DNA of 64,000 nucleotides from Sphingobium sp. WTD-1. Lineage in GTDB: Bacteria > Pseudomonadota > Alphaproteobacteria > Sphingomonadales > Sphingomonadaceae. The stretch covers positions 1,488,001 to 1,552,000 of the forward strand of contig NZ_CP119127.1 in NCBI RefSeq assembly GCF_030128825.1, given 5' to 3'. The notes beneath the pieces were generated by a model that was not told the DNA's origin, searched no databases, and saw only the letters and a program-made list of their open reading frames with translations. Made by a program: the position numbers and the translations under genes. Of this stretch, positions 1-8,810 are shown in pieces (within the stretch, counting starts at the first letter, position 1; the number at the start of each line of letters is the position of its first letter).

Positions 1-12
1 GGCGAGTCGCGG

Positions 13-1446
13 TCAGTCGGCGTACCATTGCGTGCGCGGATCCTTGCTGCGCGCAAGGCCGATGTGGCCGTCGATCGCGGCGAGATGCTTGCCGGCGACG
101 GCGATGGTCGCGAAGCGCACCGTGCCCTGGGCCGCATCCTCGAACCGGACGAACTGGCTGCGCAGCGCGAAATCGGCGCTGCGATCATCCTTCATCAGGC
201 TGACCGTGCCGTCCTTGGCCGCGACCAGATAATGGTCGGGCAGCAGGATCGGGGAGAGCATCACGCTCTTCGCGCCGGCGCGGCCGGGCGACTGGCGGAA
301 CTGGGTCTGGGCGAGCGCGGGGTTGCCCGCGATCAGGTCGGTGCCCTGATGGGCCAGCAGCGCCTTGGGATCGGCAGCCGAGACGAACCGTTCCGGCATG
401 GCGCCATTGCCCACGGGCACGCCGAAGTCCGGGGTGCCGTCGGCCTGGAAATAGAGGCGCTGGACGCGGGTGTGACGGTCGGGGTTGAACAGCGGGTCGC
501 CCTGGATCGCCTCATAGTCGCGGCCATGATAGACGAGGATGTCGCGGCCCTTCTCGTCCACGGTGAAGCTGTTGTGGCCGGGGCCATAGACGCTGGTTTC
601 GGTGCAGGTCTTGAATACCGGCTGGGGCGACTTGGTCCAGCTCTTGGGGTCGAGCAGGTCGGCATTCTCGTCCGCGGTCAGCATGCCCAGGCAATAGCGC
701 GCGTCGGTGGCGCTGGCCGAATAGGTCATGAACAGGCGGCCGTTGCGATGCAGGACGGCGGGGGCTTCGGCCACCTTGTAGCCGCGCACTTCCCAGTCGA
801 GCGTGGGCACGGTCAGGCGGGTCGCCTTGCCGGCCAGCTTCAGCGGGGATTCGAGCTTGGCGATGTAGAGATTGCTGTTGGTATTGATGCCCGGTTCCTT
901 CTGGGCCCAGGCGAAATAGCGCACGCCCTTGTGGACGAAGCTGGTGGAATCGAGGTTGAAACTGTCCCAGGGGGCCTGGAACTCACCCAGCACGCTCCAT
1001 TTGCCGGTCATCGGATCGGCGCCGTCGCACACCACGGCATAGGTGCGGATGCGGAACACGTCGTCGCCGCCGCCGCTCGGGCCGGCAGCGAAATACATAT
1101 ACCATTTGCCGTCGATCTGGTGGAGTTCGGGCGCCCAGATGAAGCCGGAGCGTGGGCCGCTCGCCTCATGGCGCCACAGCACGGCTTCCTCGGCCGTGGC
1201 AAGGCCGGCCAGCGTCTTGGAACGGCGCAGCACCAGCCGGTCATATTCGGGCACCGATCCGGTCATGTAATAATAGCCGTCATCGTGCTGGAAGACCTGC
1301 GCGTCGGCGCGCTGCTTGACCAGCGGATTGACCGGAACCGGGGCGGCTATGGCCGGGGTGGCGGCGCCGGCACGGGCGGCGATCGGCGCGGCCGACAAGG
1401 CGGCTGTGCTGGCAAGGAAGCCACGGCGGGACAGGGCGAAATTCAT
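13..1446 (-). CDS. GH43 family glycoside hydrolase (arabinofuranosidase-type), Tat-exported
   Basis: Predicted 477-residue exported glycosidase acting on arabinose-containing polysaccharide. The N-terminus has a twin-arginine signal (SRRGFLAS near residues 6-13, hydrophobic stretch, then ARAGAATPA), so it is probably folded in the cytoplasm and exported by Tat. The body has the five-bladed propeller features of GH43: an early acidic position in RADAQVFQHDDGYYY, WAPELHQIDGKWYMYF, NLDSTSFVHKG and AEAPAVLHRNG. The last 130 or so residues look like a beta-trefoil AbfB-type carbohydrate-binding module, which is inferred. Start chosen at 1446 because GAGAGAG lies just upstream and the Tat signal begins there; the frame stays open upstream without a signal. 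It is the last gene of the leftward arabinan operon seen here. Exact substrate (arabinan, arabinoxylan) is not readable from sequence. Confidence 0.85.
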   Translation of the reverse strand: MNFALSRRGFLASTAALSAAPIAARAGAATPAIAAPVPVNPLVKQRADAQVFQHDDGYYYMTGSVPEYDRLVLRRSKTLAGLATAEEAVLWRHEASGPRSGFIWAPELHQIDGKWYMYFAAGPSGGGDDVFRIRTYAVVCDGADPMTGKWSVLGEFQAPWDSFNLDSTSFVHKGVRYFAWAQKEPGINTNSNLYIAKLESPLKLAGKATRLTVPTLDWEVRGYKVAEAPAVLHRNGRLFMTYSASATDARYCLGMLTADENADLLDPKSWTKSPQPVFKTCTETSVYGPGHNSFTVDEKGRDILVYHGRDYEAIQGDPLFNPDRHTRVQRLYFQADGTPDFGVPVGNGAMPERFVSAADPKALLAHQGTDLIAGNPALAQTQFRQSPGRAGAKSVMLSPILLPDHYLVAAKDGTVSLMKDDRSADFALRSQFVRFEDAAQGTVRFATIAVAGKHLAAIDGHIGLARSKDPRTQWYAD

Positions 1447-1486
1447 TCTTCTCTCTCCTGATGCCGCGGCGGGACGCGGCGATGGA

Positions 1487-1530
1487 GCGTTTTCCAATCG
1501 GGTGGGATCACCCGATGGCTCGGAAAACGC
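1487..1530. repeat. Compound palindrome between the two GH43 genes
   Basis: Nested inverted repeat: outer arms GCGTTTTCC (1487-1495) and GGAAAACGC (1522-1530), inner arms ATCGGGTG (1497-1504) and CACCCGAT (1509-1516). It lies in the 151-nt gap between the two GH43 genes and could form a stable hairpin in the mRNA. There is no U-tract, so an mRNA-stability or REP-like element is more likely than an intrinsic terminator. Confidence 0.7.
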
Positions 1531-1597
1531 GACAAACCAAAATCCTAGAGGAGCGAGCCGATGCAATCGGATCAGTGACTCTAGTCAGACAATTGGA

Positions 1598-2635
1598 TCA
1601 ATAATCGGCAACGGGCCAGCCGTCAGCCCCCCAGCGCACCGGGGCGATGCGCAGGGTGGGGGCGCCGTTCGCTTGCTTGTCATAGGCATGGTAGACGACA
1701 TAGTCCTTGCCATCCTTGTCATGCAGCCAGCCGGCATGGCCGGGGCCACGGAAACGCTGCTGTTCCTGCAGGTCGGCGCGCAGGAAGATGCTGCCGCCGC
1801 CTTCCATCAGCGGGCTGCCGTCCTTGCCCAGATAGGGGCCGGTGATCGCCTTCGAACGGCCGATAACGGTGTAATAGGTGCTGTTAACGCCCTTGCAGCA
1901 ATAGTCATAGCTGACCATCAGCCAATAATAGCCGCCATGGTCGACGATGAAGGGGGCCTCCACCGGAGCCGGGCCGCCGGCGGGGGCCGGGCGACGCGCG
2001 ATCGAATAGGGCTTGGCCTTGGGATCCTTGGGCTTGCCGGTCCTGGGATCCAGCTCGAACAGCTTGATCCCGGTCCAGAAGCTGCCGAGGCTTAGCCAGT
2101 GGCGGCCATCGCGGTCGATGATGAAATTGGGGTCAATTGCGTTATAATCATCCTCCTTGGTCGACATGACGACCAGCCCCTCGTCGCGCCAGCCGAAATT
2201 CTTCGCCTTCGGGTCCAGCGTCGCGCTGGTGGCAAGGCCGATCGCCGAGCGGTTCGATCCGAAGGTCGAGACCGAATAATAGAGGCGGTAGCGGCCGTTC
2301 ACATAGGATATGTCGGGCGCCCAAATGCCGTTGCTGCCGGGGATCGCCTGCTTGGCCCAGTCGGGCAGGACAGTGAATACCGGCTTGCCGGCGGTCCAGT
2401 GGATGAGGTCCGGCGAGGTCCGCGTCTCGATCAGCCGGTCGCCATGACCGGTGCTGAAGACATGATAGGTGCCGCCTTCGCGGATGATGACCGGATCATG
2501 AGTGGGGACGAGGTCGCCGGTCAGACGATCGTTGAGCGTGGTTGCGGGCTGCTCGGTTGGCGTAGCCGGCGTCTGGGCGATCGCGCTGCCGGCCAGCAGG
2601 GCAAGGCTTGCCAGGGTGATGATGGTCTGCCGCAT
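1598..2635 (-). CDS. GH43 arabinan endo-1,5-alpha-L-arabinosidase
   Basis: A 345-residue secreted glycosidase that should cleave alpha-1,5-linked arabinan. A Sec signal peptide (MRQTIITLASLALLAGSAIA, cut before QTPAT) precedes a single GH43 domain. The three catalytic acids of the family are visible: Asp in THDPVI, Asp in NAIDPNF and Glu in PVEAPFI; GSNGIWAPDISYVNGRYRLYYS is split by the usual WAPD motif. Start set at 2635 rather than the longer frame because GGGAGAGG lies 8 nt upstream and the signal peptide begins there. It sits between the GH51 gene and the second GH43 gene, so extracellular or periplasmic arabinan breakdown is the likely joint role. Length is typical for a single-domain arabinanase. 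Confidence 0.88.
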   Translation of the reverse strand: MRQTIITLASLALLAGSAIAQTPATPTEQPATTLNDRLTGDLVPTHDPVIIREGGTYHVFSTGHGDRLIETRTSPDLIHWTAGKPVFTVLPDWAKQAIPGSNGIWAPDISYVNGRYRLYYSVSTFGSNRSAIGLATSATLDPKAKNFGWRDEGLVVMSTKEDDYNAIDPNFIIDRDGRHWLSLGSFWTGIKLFELDPRTGKPKDPKAKPYSIARRPAPAGGPAPVEAPFIVDHGGYYWLMVSYDYCCKGVNSTYYTVIGRSKAITGPYLGKDGSPLMEGGGSIFLRADLQEQQRFRGPGHAGWLHDKDGKDYVVYHAYDKQANGAPTLRIAPVRWGADGWPVADY

Positions 2636-2718
2636 CTGCCGGCCTCTCCCCAAATTATCGAAAACGAAAAATGGGCGGGCAGCCTCTGAGGAGCCGCCCG
2701 CCCAGTTGGCGAAAAGCC

Positions 2719-4284
2719 TTATTGCAGTTCGAGCACGACCACCGACTTGGGCGGCAGCGCGACGGTCAGCGTGCCGCCGCTGACCTGTGCGCCGGTGAAG
2801 GCGACGGGCTTGACGGTTTCGGGCGCGTCGAACGTATTATGCGAATTGATCGCCGACGCCGTCAGGATGCGGCCGGTGACGCTGGCGGCGCTCAGGCCGT
2901 CGAGCTTCACGGTGACGGTGTTGGTCTGGTTCGGGTCGAGGTTCGACAGGCCGACATGAACCTTGCCGTCCTTGCCCTTGACCGCCGAGCCGCTGACCGC
3001 CGGCATGGTGTACTGATCCTTCGCATACCAGGGCGTCTGGATGTCGATCGGCAGCACGGTGGCGTCCTGCCAGGGCTTGTACATCTCGAAGACATGATAG
3101 GTGGGCGTCAGCACCATCTTCTTGCCGTCGGTCAGGATCATCGCCTGCAGCACGTTCACCATCTGCGCGATCGCCGTCATGCGGACGCGGTCGGCATGCT
3201 TGGCGAAGATGTCGAGATGGATCGAGGCGATCAGCGCGTCGCGCAGCGTGTTCTGCTGGCGCAGGAAGCCGGGATGCGTGCCCGGATCCTGGGCATACCA
3301 GGCGCCCCATTCGTCGACCGCCAGGAAGACGCGCTTCTTGGGATCATATTTGTCCATGATCGCGCTGTGCTTGGTGATCAGCTCGTCCATGTGCATCGCG
3401 CCGTTGAGCGCGTCGGCCCAGCCATTTTCGTCGAAATCGACGGCGGGAGCGCGCGGCGGCCAGCCACCGGCGGGGTGGACATAATAATGGAGCGAGACGC
3501 CATCGAGCTTGTCGCCCGCGACGCGCATCATGGTTTCGGTCCAGTTATAGTCGTCGACATTGGCGCCGGCGGCGACCTTCATGATCTTGGTGCCGGCAGG
3601 CGCCTTGACGAAGGTGGCGTAGCGACGGGTTTCGTCGGCGGCGAATTCGGGGCGCATGTTGCCACCGCAGCCCCACAGCTCGTTGCCGATGCCGAAATAG
3701 GGAACGGCCCAGGGTTCCTTATGGCCGTTCTTGGCGCGCAGTTCGGCAAGGCTGCCGGCGGGCGCGGTCATATATTCGACCCATTCGGCCATTTCCTGCG
3801 GCGTGCCATTGCCGACATTGCCGGCGATATAAGCTTCGGCGCCGACCTGGCGCAGCAGCTCGAAAAATTCGTGCGTGCCGACGGTGTTCGGTTCGGTCAC
3901 GCCGCCCCAATGGGTGTTGACCTTGACCGGGCGGTCCTTCTTGGGGCCGATGCCTTCACGCCAGTGATATTCGTCGGCGAAGCAGCCGCCGGGCCAGCGG
4001 ATCACCGGCACCGACAGGTTGCGCAGTGCGGCGACGACGTCGTTGCGGAAGCCGTTGGTGTTGGGGATGGACTTGTCGTTGCCGACCCACAGGCCGCCAT
4101 AGATGCCATTGCCCAGATGCTCGGCAAACTGGGTGAAGACGCGCTTGTCATAGACGGCGCCGGGCTGGTCGGCGTGGATCGTCGCCGTCGTCGGCTTGCC
4201 GCCGGTCTGGGCATGCGCGGCCGGGGCGAGCGCGGTGGCGCACAGCAGCAGCGCGGCCGTGGTACGGCGCAGGGCTTTCAACAT
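2719..4284 (-). CDS. GH51 alpha-L-arabinofuranosidase
   Basis: A 521-residue retaining alpha-L-arabinofuranosidase that releases terminal arabinose from arabino-oligosaccharides. A signal peptide (MLKALRRTTAALLLCATALA, cut after AHA) indicates export, unlike many cytoplasmic GH51 enzymes. The N-terminal region has FTQFAEHLGNGIYGGLW; the acid/base Glu is in FGIGNELWGCGGN and the nucleophile Glu in LAVDEWGAWYAQD. The C-terminal all-beta domain typical of GH51 follows. Start at 4284 is supported by AGAGGAGAGAGG directly upstream; the longer frame overlaps the dehydrogenase gene. It is 19 nt downstream of the dehydrogenase gene and clearly in the same transcription unit. Confidence 0.93.
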   Translation of the reverse strand: MLKALRRTTAALLLCATALAPAAHAQTGGKPTTATIHADQPGAVYDKRVFTQFAEHLGNGIYGGLWVGNDKSIPNTNGFRNDVVAALRNLSVPVIRWPGGCFADEYHWREGIGPKKDRPVKVNTHWGGVTEPNTVGTHEFFELLRQVGAEAYIAGNVGNGTPQEMAEWVEYMTAPAGSLAELRAKNGHKEPWAVPYFGIGNELWGCGGNMRPEFAADETRRYATFVKAPAGTKIMKVAAGANVDDYNWTETMMRVAGDKLDGVSLHYYVHPAGGWPPRAPAVDFDENGWADALNGAMHMDELITKHSAIMDKYDPKKRVFLAVDEWGAWYAQDPGTHPGFLRQQNTLRDALIASIHLDIFAKHADRVRMTAIAQMVNVLQAMILTDGKKMVLTPTYHVFEMYKPWQDATVLPIDIQTPWYAKDQYTMPAVSGSAVKGKDGKVHVGLSNLDPNQTNTVTVKLDGLSAASVTGRILTASAINSHNTFDAPETVKPVAFTGAQVSGGTLTVALPPKSVVVLELQ

Positions 4285-4303
4285 TCCTCTCTCCTCTCGA
4301 ATG

Positions 4304-5230
4304 TCAGTCGTGAAATGCGTCGGTGGTTTCCCGCTTGCCGCGCAGGAAGGCGTCGGCAACCAGGCGCAGCGGGTCGGTATCGACATCGCTGCGGCCGCCG
4401 CGGATCAATGTGGCGAAGCGGCTGTAGAGGCCGGCATATTCGATATCCTCGCCATGTTCGGTGCCGCTGGGCAGCGACAGCACGGCGCCGCCATGGCTGA
4501 GCTTCAAGGGGCCGGCATCGGTCTCGACGATGATGTCCCAGCTTTGCGGGCCGGTCTGGCGCCAGTCGAGATCCATGTGGATTTCGGCGCCGGCGGTGTC
4601 ACGGAACAGCATGTCGGCGGCGATCGGCGCAGCGCGGTTTTCCGGCAGCGTCAGGGTCGCGTCCTTTAGGAAGAAGGGGCGCGGCAGGATATGGGTCGCG
4701 ATCGACAGGGCGTTGATGCCGGGATCGAAAACGCCCAGGCCGCCGGGCTGCCAGATCCAGGCCTGGCCCGGATGCCAGACGCGGACATCTTCACGCCAGA
4801 TGATCGACACCTTGTCGATCCGCCGCTCGGCAAGCCACGCGCGGGCCGGGGCGACGCCGGCGGCAAAGCGCGAATGCCAGGCCGCGAACAGGCTGGCCCC
4901 GACCTTGTCGGCACGGGCGCTGAGCGCGGCCACTTCGGCCAGGGTCGCGCCGGGCGGCTTTTCCAGGAAGACATGGATGCCCTTGGCCAGGGCCTGCGCC
5001 GCCAGGTCGTAACGGACCTGGGGCGGGGTGCAGAGCGCGACCGCATCGACGGCCGGGCCCTGTTCCAGCAATTCGTCCAGACTGGCATGGTGCGGCACGC
5101 CGTCCAGCCCGGCATCATGCGGGCTGACCGTCGCGGCAAGACTGAACGCGCTGTTCCCACGGATGGCGGGGACATGCTGGTCGCGTGCAATCTTGCCGAT
5201 GCCGATGATCGCGATGCGGATCGGGTCCAT
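4304..5230 (-). CDS. L-arabinose / D-galactose 1-dehydrogenase (Gfo/Idh/MocA family)
   Basis: A 308-residue NAD(P)-dependent sugar 1-dehydrogenase oxidising L-arabinose (and usually D-galactose) to the lactone. The Rossmann motif IIGIGKIARDQHVPAI is at residues 8-23, the family Lys-Pro motif in FLEKPPGATLAEV, and the substrate loop in WHPGQAWIWQPGGLGVFDPG. Overall it matches the Azospirillum-type L-arabinose 1-dehydrogenase closely in motif order and has the same length as I remember for that enzyme (308). It starts 4 nt after the GguC/AraD1-like gene stops. Together with the lactonase at 10022 it gives the first two steps of the oxidative, non-phosphorylating arabinose pathway. Arabinose versus galactose preference cannot be decided from sequence. 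Confidence 0.9.
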   Translation of the reverse strand: MDPIRIAIIGIGKIARDQHVPAIRGNSAFSLAATVSPHDAGLDGVPHHASLDELLEQGPAVDAVALCTPPQVRYDLAAQALAKGIHVFLEKPPGATLAEVAALSARADKVGASLFAAWHSRFAAGVAPARAWLAERRIDKVSIIWREDVRVWHPGQAWIWQPGGLGVFDPGINALSIATHILPRPFFLKDATLTLPENRAAPIAADMLFRDTAGAEIHMDLDWRQTGPQSWDIIVETDAGPLKLSHGGAVLSLPSGTEHGEDIEYAGLYSRFATLIRGGRSDVDTDPLRLVADAFLRGKRETTDAFHD

Positions 5231-5234
5231 CGCT

Positions 5235-6227
5235 TCAGAGTGCCTGTACGGTCACTTCGACAGGTTCGGCGCGCTTGAGCGCATTGCGCACCGGCAGGGT
5301 GAAGGGCGCGGCGATGATTTCGAACACGTCGCCTTCCTGCGTCTGCACGCCGTCGCTGAAGGACAGGGTGGCGGTGCCGAAGAAATGGACATGGACGTCG
5401 CCGGGGCGGCGGAACAGGTCATATTTGAAATGATGATGTTCCAGATTGGCGAAGCTGTGCGACATATTGCCTTCGCCCGACAGGAACGGCTTTTCCCAGA
5501 TGGTCCGGCCGTCGCGCAGGATGCGGCTGGTGCCCTCGATATGCTCGGGCGGGGTGCCGACCAGCAGTTCCGGGCCAAGCGAGGCCTGGCGCAGCTTGGA
5601 ATGGGCGAGCCACAGATAATTGTGGCGCTCGGTCACATGGTCGCTGAACTCGTTGGCGAGCGCGAGGCCGAGGCGATAGGGCATGCCGTCGGGGCCGATG
5701 ATGTAGATGCCGGCGATTTCCGGTTCCTCGCCGCCGTCCTTGGCAAAGGCGGGCATGGTCAGCGGATCGGTCGGGCCGACGAGCTGCGAGCCGTCGCCCT
5801 TGTAGAACCATTCGGGCTGCTGGCCGGTCTGGCCGGCGGCGGGCTTGCCGCCTTCCAGCCCTTCCAGGAACATGCGCATCGAATCGGTCTGCTTTTCGGC
5901 AGCGGCTGCTTCGCGGTGCATCTTGTCGCGACCTTCGGCCGAGCCGAGATGGGTGAGGCCGGTGCCGGTCAGCTGGATATGGGCGCCATCCTCATGGTCG
6001 ATCGGGGCGAGCAGTTCGCCGGCCTCGAAAGCGACGGCGATGTTGACAGCATCCCCCTTGCCCGCAGCGGCGACCGCTTCGGCCAGGCTGATCTTGCGGT
6101 CGATGGCATGCAGCGCGAGCGCGCGGATGCTGTCGAAACCGGGAACGAAATGGGCGGTGTCACCTTCGGCCGCGATCACGGACCGGACGCCGTTTTCGGC
6201 GCGGTGCTGCAACAGACGCAATGTCAT
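5235..6227 (-). CDS. GguC/AraD1-like fumarylacetoacetate-hydrolase-family protein
   Basis: A 330-residue protein of the fumarylacetoacetate hydrolase superfamily of the GguC/AraD1 type, commonly found in sugar-acid catabolic operons and thought to act on 2-keto-3-deoxy sugar acids. The N-terminal part begins MTLRLLQHRAENGVRSVIAA; the C-terminal half holds FAH-like signatures including GEEPEIAGIYIIGPDG, ANEFSDHVTE and HFFGTATLSFSDGV. Start at 6227 is preceded by AGGAGAGTTTTT; an in-frame upstream ATG at 6359 lacks a ribosome site. First gene of the leftward operon, divergent from the GntR gene. A dehydratase role on L-2-keto-3-deoxyarabonate is the attractive guess because no DHDPS-type AraD is present, but this is inference. 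Confidence 0.82.
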   Translation of the reverse strand: MTLRLLQHRAENGVRSVIAAEGDTAHFVPGFDSIRALALHAIDRKISLAEAVAAAGKGDAVNIAVAFEAGELLAPIDHEDGAHIQLTGTGLTHLGSAEGRDKMHREAAAAEKQTDSMRMFLEGLEGGKPAAGQTGQQPEWFYKGDGSQLVGPTDPLTMPAFAKDGGEEPEIAGIYIIGPDGMPYRLGLALANEFSDHVTERHNYLWLAHSKLRQASLGPELLVGTPPEHIEGTSRILRDGRTIWEKPFLSGEGNMSHSFANLEHHHFKYDLFRRPGDVHVHFFGTATLSFSDGVQTQEGDVFEIIAAPFTLPVRNALKRAEPVEVTVQAL

Positions 6228-6367
6228 GAAAAACTCTCCTCCCGCGCGCCGCTCCGTGGCGCTGGTATTGGCTAGACAATCCCGCTTTGCGCCAAGCTGA
6301 CGCGCTGCCTGGAAAGGTCGGGCAATCAGCCGAATGGCGGCCGCCTTTTCCCTTTCCATCCCTCAAT

Positions 6368-6377
6368 TACTCCGACA
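6368..6377. promoter_or_regulatory. Candidate operator TACTCCGACA (gguC/araD1-gntR divergent promoter)
   Basis: The 10-mer TACTCCGACA lies in the 231-nt divergent intergenic region, 81 nt before the gntR start. The same 10-mer in inverted orientation occurs at 8811-8820 in the other divergent promoter of this locus. Exact sharing between the two sugar-gene promoters makes it the best candidate binding site for the adjacent GntR protein. No binding data. Confidence 0.5.
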
Positions 6378-6458
6378 TATTACAGGAAGATGGTAATGGC
6401 AATGATTGTCTTTTAAGAAGAGCCATGCCTGATGAGGGGCGGGCCGAGAGGAGCATGA

Positions 6459-7226
6459 ATGGAACAGGGGAAGCCGCCTGAAAATGGGGCAGGGGCGGAC
6501 AATGGCGGAGGGGTGGCCAAGCCGACGCGCGGTCCCGGTCGCCGGCTGCATGGCGCGATTGCGCACAAGCTGGGCATGGCCATCTTGTCCGGCCAATATC
6601 AGCCCGGCGACACGCTGTCGGGCGAAGTCGCCTTTGCCGAGGAACTGGAAGTATCGCGCAGCGCCTATCGCGAGGCGATCCAGGTGCTGACCGCCAAGGG
6701 GTTGGTGGAAAGCCGGCCCAAGGCGGGCACCCGCGTGCTGCCGCGCAATCGCTGGAACCTGCTGGACCCCGAAGTGCTGGCCTGGGCCTTCGCCGGCGAA
6801 CCCGACATCCAGTTCGTGCGCGACCTGTTTGAGCTGCGCGCCATCGTCGAGCCGGCAGCGGCGCGGCTGGCGGCGATGCGGCGCGACAAGGAGGATCTGC
6901 GCATCATGAAGGATGCGCTGACCGCGATGCGCCGCCATACGCTGGCGACCGAAGCGGGGCGCGCGGCCGACCGCGATTTCCACAATGCGATCCTGAACGC
7001 GACGCGCAATGATGCCTTGCTGACGCTGACTGCCAGCATTGGCGCGGCGGTCAACTGGACCACCCAGTTCAAGCAGCGCGCCCGCGCCCTGCCGCGCAAT
7101 CCGATTCCCGACCATGTCCGCGTCTATGACGCGATCGCGGCCGGCGATCCGGTCGCGGCGGCCGAGGCGATGGGCGTGCTGGTCGACCTGGCGCTGGAGG
7201 ATACGGCGAGCACGATGGGGCGCTGA
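6459..7226 (+). CDS. FadR-subfamily GntR transcriptional regulator of the arabinose locus
   Basis: A 255-residue regulator. Residues about 27-95 form the GntR winged helix (GQYQPGDTLSGEVAFAEELE, then VSRSAYREAIQVL and KAGTRVLPR). The C-terminal half is an all-helical FCD ligand domain with the metal-binding style DRDFHNAILNA and a C-terminal histidine-containing helix (IPDHVRVYDAI). Ligands of such proteins are often sugar acids, so L-arabonate or a keto-deoxy intermediate is a reasonable guess. The start at 6459 (ATGGAACAGG) follows GAGAGGAGC. Its gene is transcribed away from the catabolic operon, typical of local repressors, and a shared 10-mer in both sugar promoters is a candidate operator. 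Confidence 0.9.
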   Translation: MEQGKPPENGAGADNGGGVAKPTRGPGRRLHGAIAHKLGMAILSGQYQPGDTLSGEVAFAEELEVSRSAYREAIQVLTAKGLVESRPKAGTRVLPRNRWNLLDPEVLAWAFAGEPDIQFVRDLFELRAIVEPAAARLAAMRRDKEDLRIMKDALTAMRRHTLATEAGRAADRDFHNAILNATRNDALLTLTASIGAAVNWTTQFKQRARALPRNPIPDHVRVYDAIAAGDPVAAAEAMGVLVDLALEDTASTMGR

Positions 7227-7240
7227 GGGGGGTGTCGAAA

Positions 7241-7365
7241 AATGCGCGGAAGAGCGCATTCTTAAGAACCGCACCGGCCCGCACCCCCACCCAGCCGCCC
7301 AGACACGGTATCCTGATGGGAGGCCGGGTGGGGGTGTGGGCTGGTGCGGCAGCGCCGTAGGCGCC
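7241..7365. repeat. Dispersed GC-rich palindromic repeat, copy 1
   Basis: A core of about 82 bp (7269-7350) begins CCGCACCGGCCCGC and ends GGGCTGGTGCGG, so its ends are near-inverted repeats. A side hairpin AATGCGC/GCGCATT (7241-7247 with 7254-7260) precedes it and a short hairpin (GGCGCC-like, 7351-7365) follows. A clearly related copy in the opposite orientation lies at 27641-27739. Non-coding, just after the gntR stop. Confidence 0.75.
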
Positions 7366-7386
7366 TAGCAAAACAAGTCAAAGAAA

Positions 7387-7420
7387 AAGGCCGGGGTGGC
7401 GATCCACCCCGGCCTTTTCT
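7387..7420. terminator. Bidirectional rho-independent terminator between gntR and the permease gene
   Basis: Thirteen-base-pair stem AAGGCCGGGGTGG (7387-7399) pairing with CCACCCCGGCCTT (7404-7416), loop CGAT, followed by TTTTCT on the plus strand and by a matching A-rich stretch upstream (T-rich on the minus strand). Placed between convergent gntR and permease genes, it should stop both. Confidence 0.88.
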
Positions 7421-7441
7421 GTTTGGGTTCAAGCCTGACGC

Positions 7442-8746
7442 TTAGTGCAGTTCCGGCTCCGGCAGCGCCTGCGTCGTCTTCGATCCCCACAGGGCGTAGA
7501 AGAGGACATAGAGTTCGCAGGCGGCGGTCAGCAGGAAGCTGGTCTGCAGGCCATAATGGTCGGCCATCCAGCCCTGCACCACGACCAGTGCGCCACCGGC
7601 GATCGCCATCACCAGCAGGCCCGAGCCTTCTTCGGTCAGCGGGCCAAGGCCCTTGATGCCCAGGGTGAAGATGGTCGGGAACATGATCGAGTGGAACAGG
7701 CCGACCAGGATCAGCGACCACATGGCGACCGGGCCGGTGGTGAAGACGGTGACCATCATCACGATGAAGGCGCCGATCGAGAAGGCAGCGAGGACATGGC
7801 CCGCATCGAACTTCTGCATGATCGCCGAGCCGGCGAAGCGGCCGACCATCATGCCGCCCCACAGCAGCGACAGATAATTGGAAGCCTGAGCATGAGACAG
7901 GTTGGCGATGGTGGGCTGGCTGACGAAATTGACGAACAGGTTGGCGACGCCGATTTCCGCGATCAGATAGATGAAGATCGCCGGGATGCCGAACACCAGA
8001 TTGCGATGCTTCCACAGTGAATGCTTCTTGCGCTCTTCCTTGGCCAGACGCGATGTCGCGCCACCCATGGCGGGCAGGGGGAAGCGGGCAATGATTATCG
8101 CCAGTACCGCCAGAATGACGGCGACGATCGCATAGGGCAGGACCACCGATTGGGCGTCTGCCAGGCGTTCGGCCTGGGTCAGGACGACTTCGCCCTGCGC
8201 GGTACCGCCCTTCGACCGACCGAGGATCAGATAGCCGCCGAACAATGGAGCGAGCCAAGTCCCCATAGAGTTCATCGCCTGAACGAGGTTGAGGCGCGAG
8301 GAGGCGGTTTCGGGCTTGCCGACGACCGCGACATAGGGGTTGGCGGCGACCTGCAGCAGGGTGATGCCGCTGGCGATCACGAACAGCATGACCAGCGTCA
8401 CGCCATAGGAGGGGATGGAGGCTGCGACCGTCATGCCCAGCGAACCCGCGGCCATGATCAGCAGGCCGATCACCATCGACTTCTGATAGCCGACCCGTTC
8501 GATCAGCTTGGCCGAGGGAATCGACGCGACGAAATAGGCGATGAACCAGACCGATTCGATCAAGGTCGTCTGGGTGTAGCTCAGCTCGAACACACTGCGC
8601 AGATGCGGCAGCAGCGTGTTGTTGATGACGGTGATGAAGCCCCACATGAAGAAGAGGCTGGCCAGCAGCGCGAGCGCGGGCCCATAACGCGTGCCGGGGT
8701 TATGCGTTGCGACCGGCGCAGCGCCTGAGGAAATCGGTCCTGCCAT
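7442..8746 (-). CDS. FucP-type sugar:proton symporter (MFS)
   Basis: A 434-residue inner-membrane permease with twelve predicted hydrophobic segments. The N-terminal stretch LFFMWGFITVINNTLLPHL is diagnostic of the FucP (fucose permease) branch of the MFS, as are LLQVAANPYVAVVG and NLVQAMNSMGTWLAP. It should import a monosaccharide, most plausibly L-arabinose or galactose given the surrounding genes. Start at 8746 has GGAGAAGG upstream. It is transcribed divergently from the mutarotase gene, and the 125-nt spacer holds the second copy of the TACTCCGACA motif (inverted). Confidence 0.9.
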   Translation of the reverse strand: MAGPISSGAAPVATHNPGTRYGPALALLASLFFMWGFITVINNTLLPHLRSVFELSYTQTTLIESVWFIAYFVASIPSAKLIERVGYQKSMVIGLLIMAAGSLGMTVAASIPSYGVTLVMLFVIASGITLLQVAANPYVAVVGKPETASSRLNLVQAMNSMGTWLAPLFGGYLILGRSKGGTAQGEVVLTQAERLADAQSVVLPYAIVAVILAVLAIIIARFPLPAMGGATSRLAKEERKKHSLWKHRNLVFGIPAIFIYLIAEIGVANLFVNFVSQPTIANLSHAQASNYLSLLWGGMMVGRFAGSAIMQKFDAGHVLAAFSIGAFIVMMVTVFTTGPVAMWSLILVGLFHSIMFPTIFTLGIKGLGPLTEEGSGLLVMAIAGGALVVVQGWMADHYGLQTSFLLTAACELYVLFYALWGSKTTQALPEPELH

Positions 8747-8810
8747 TCATCCTTCTCCAGTGCAGTTCCACTAGCTGACGAGACCGATCTAGGGTTGCGT
8801 CCGCTTATTT

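Noticed and set aside
2671..4500. Plus-strand open frame of 609 codons opposite the GH51 gene
   Set aside because: Antisense shadow; the opposite strand has signal peptide, catalytic motifs and ribosome site.
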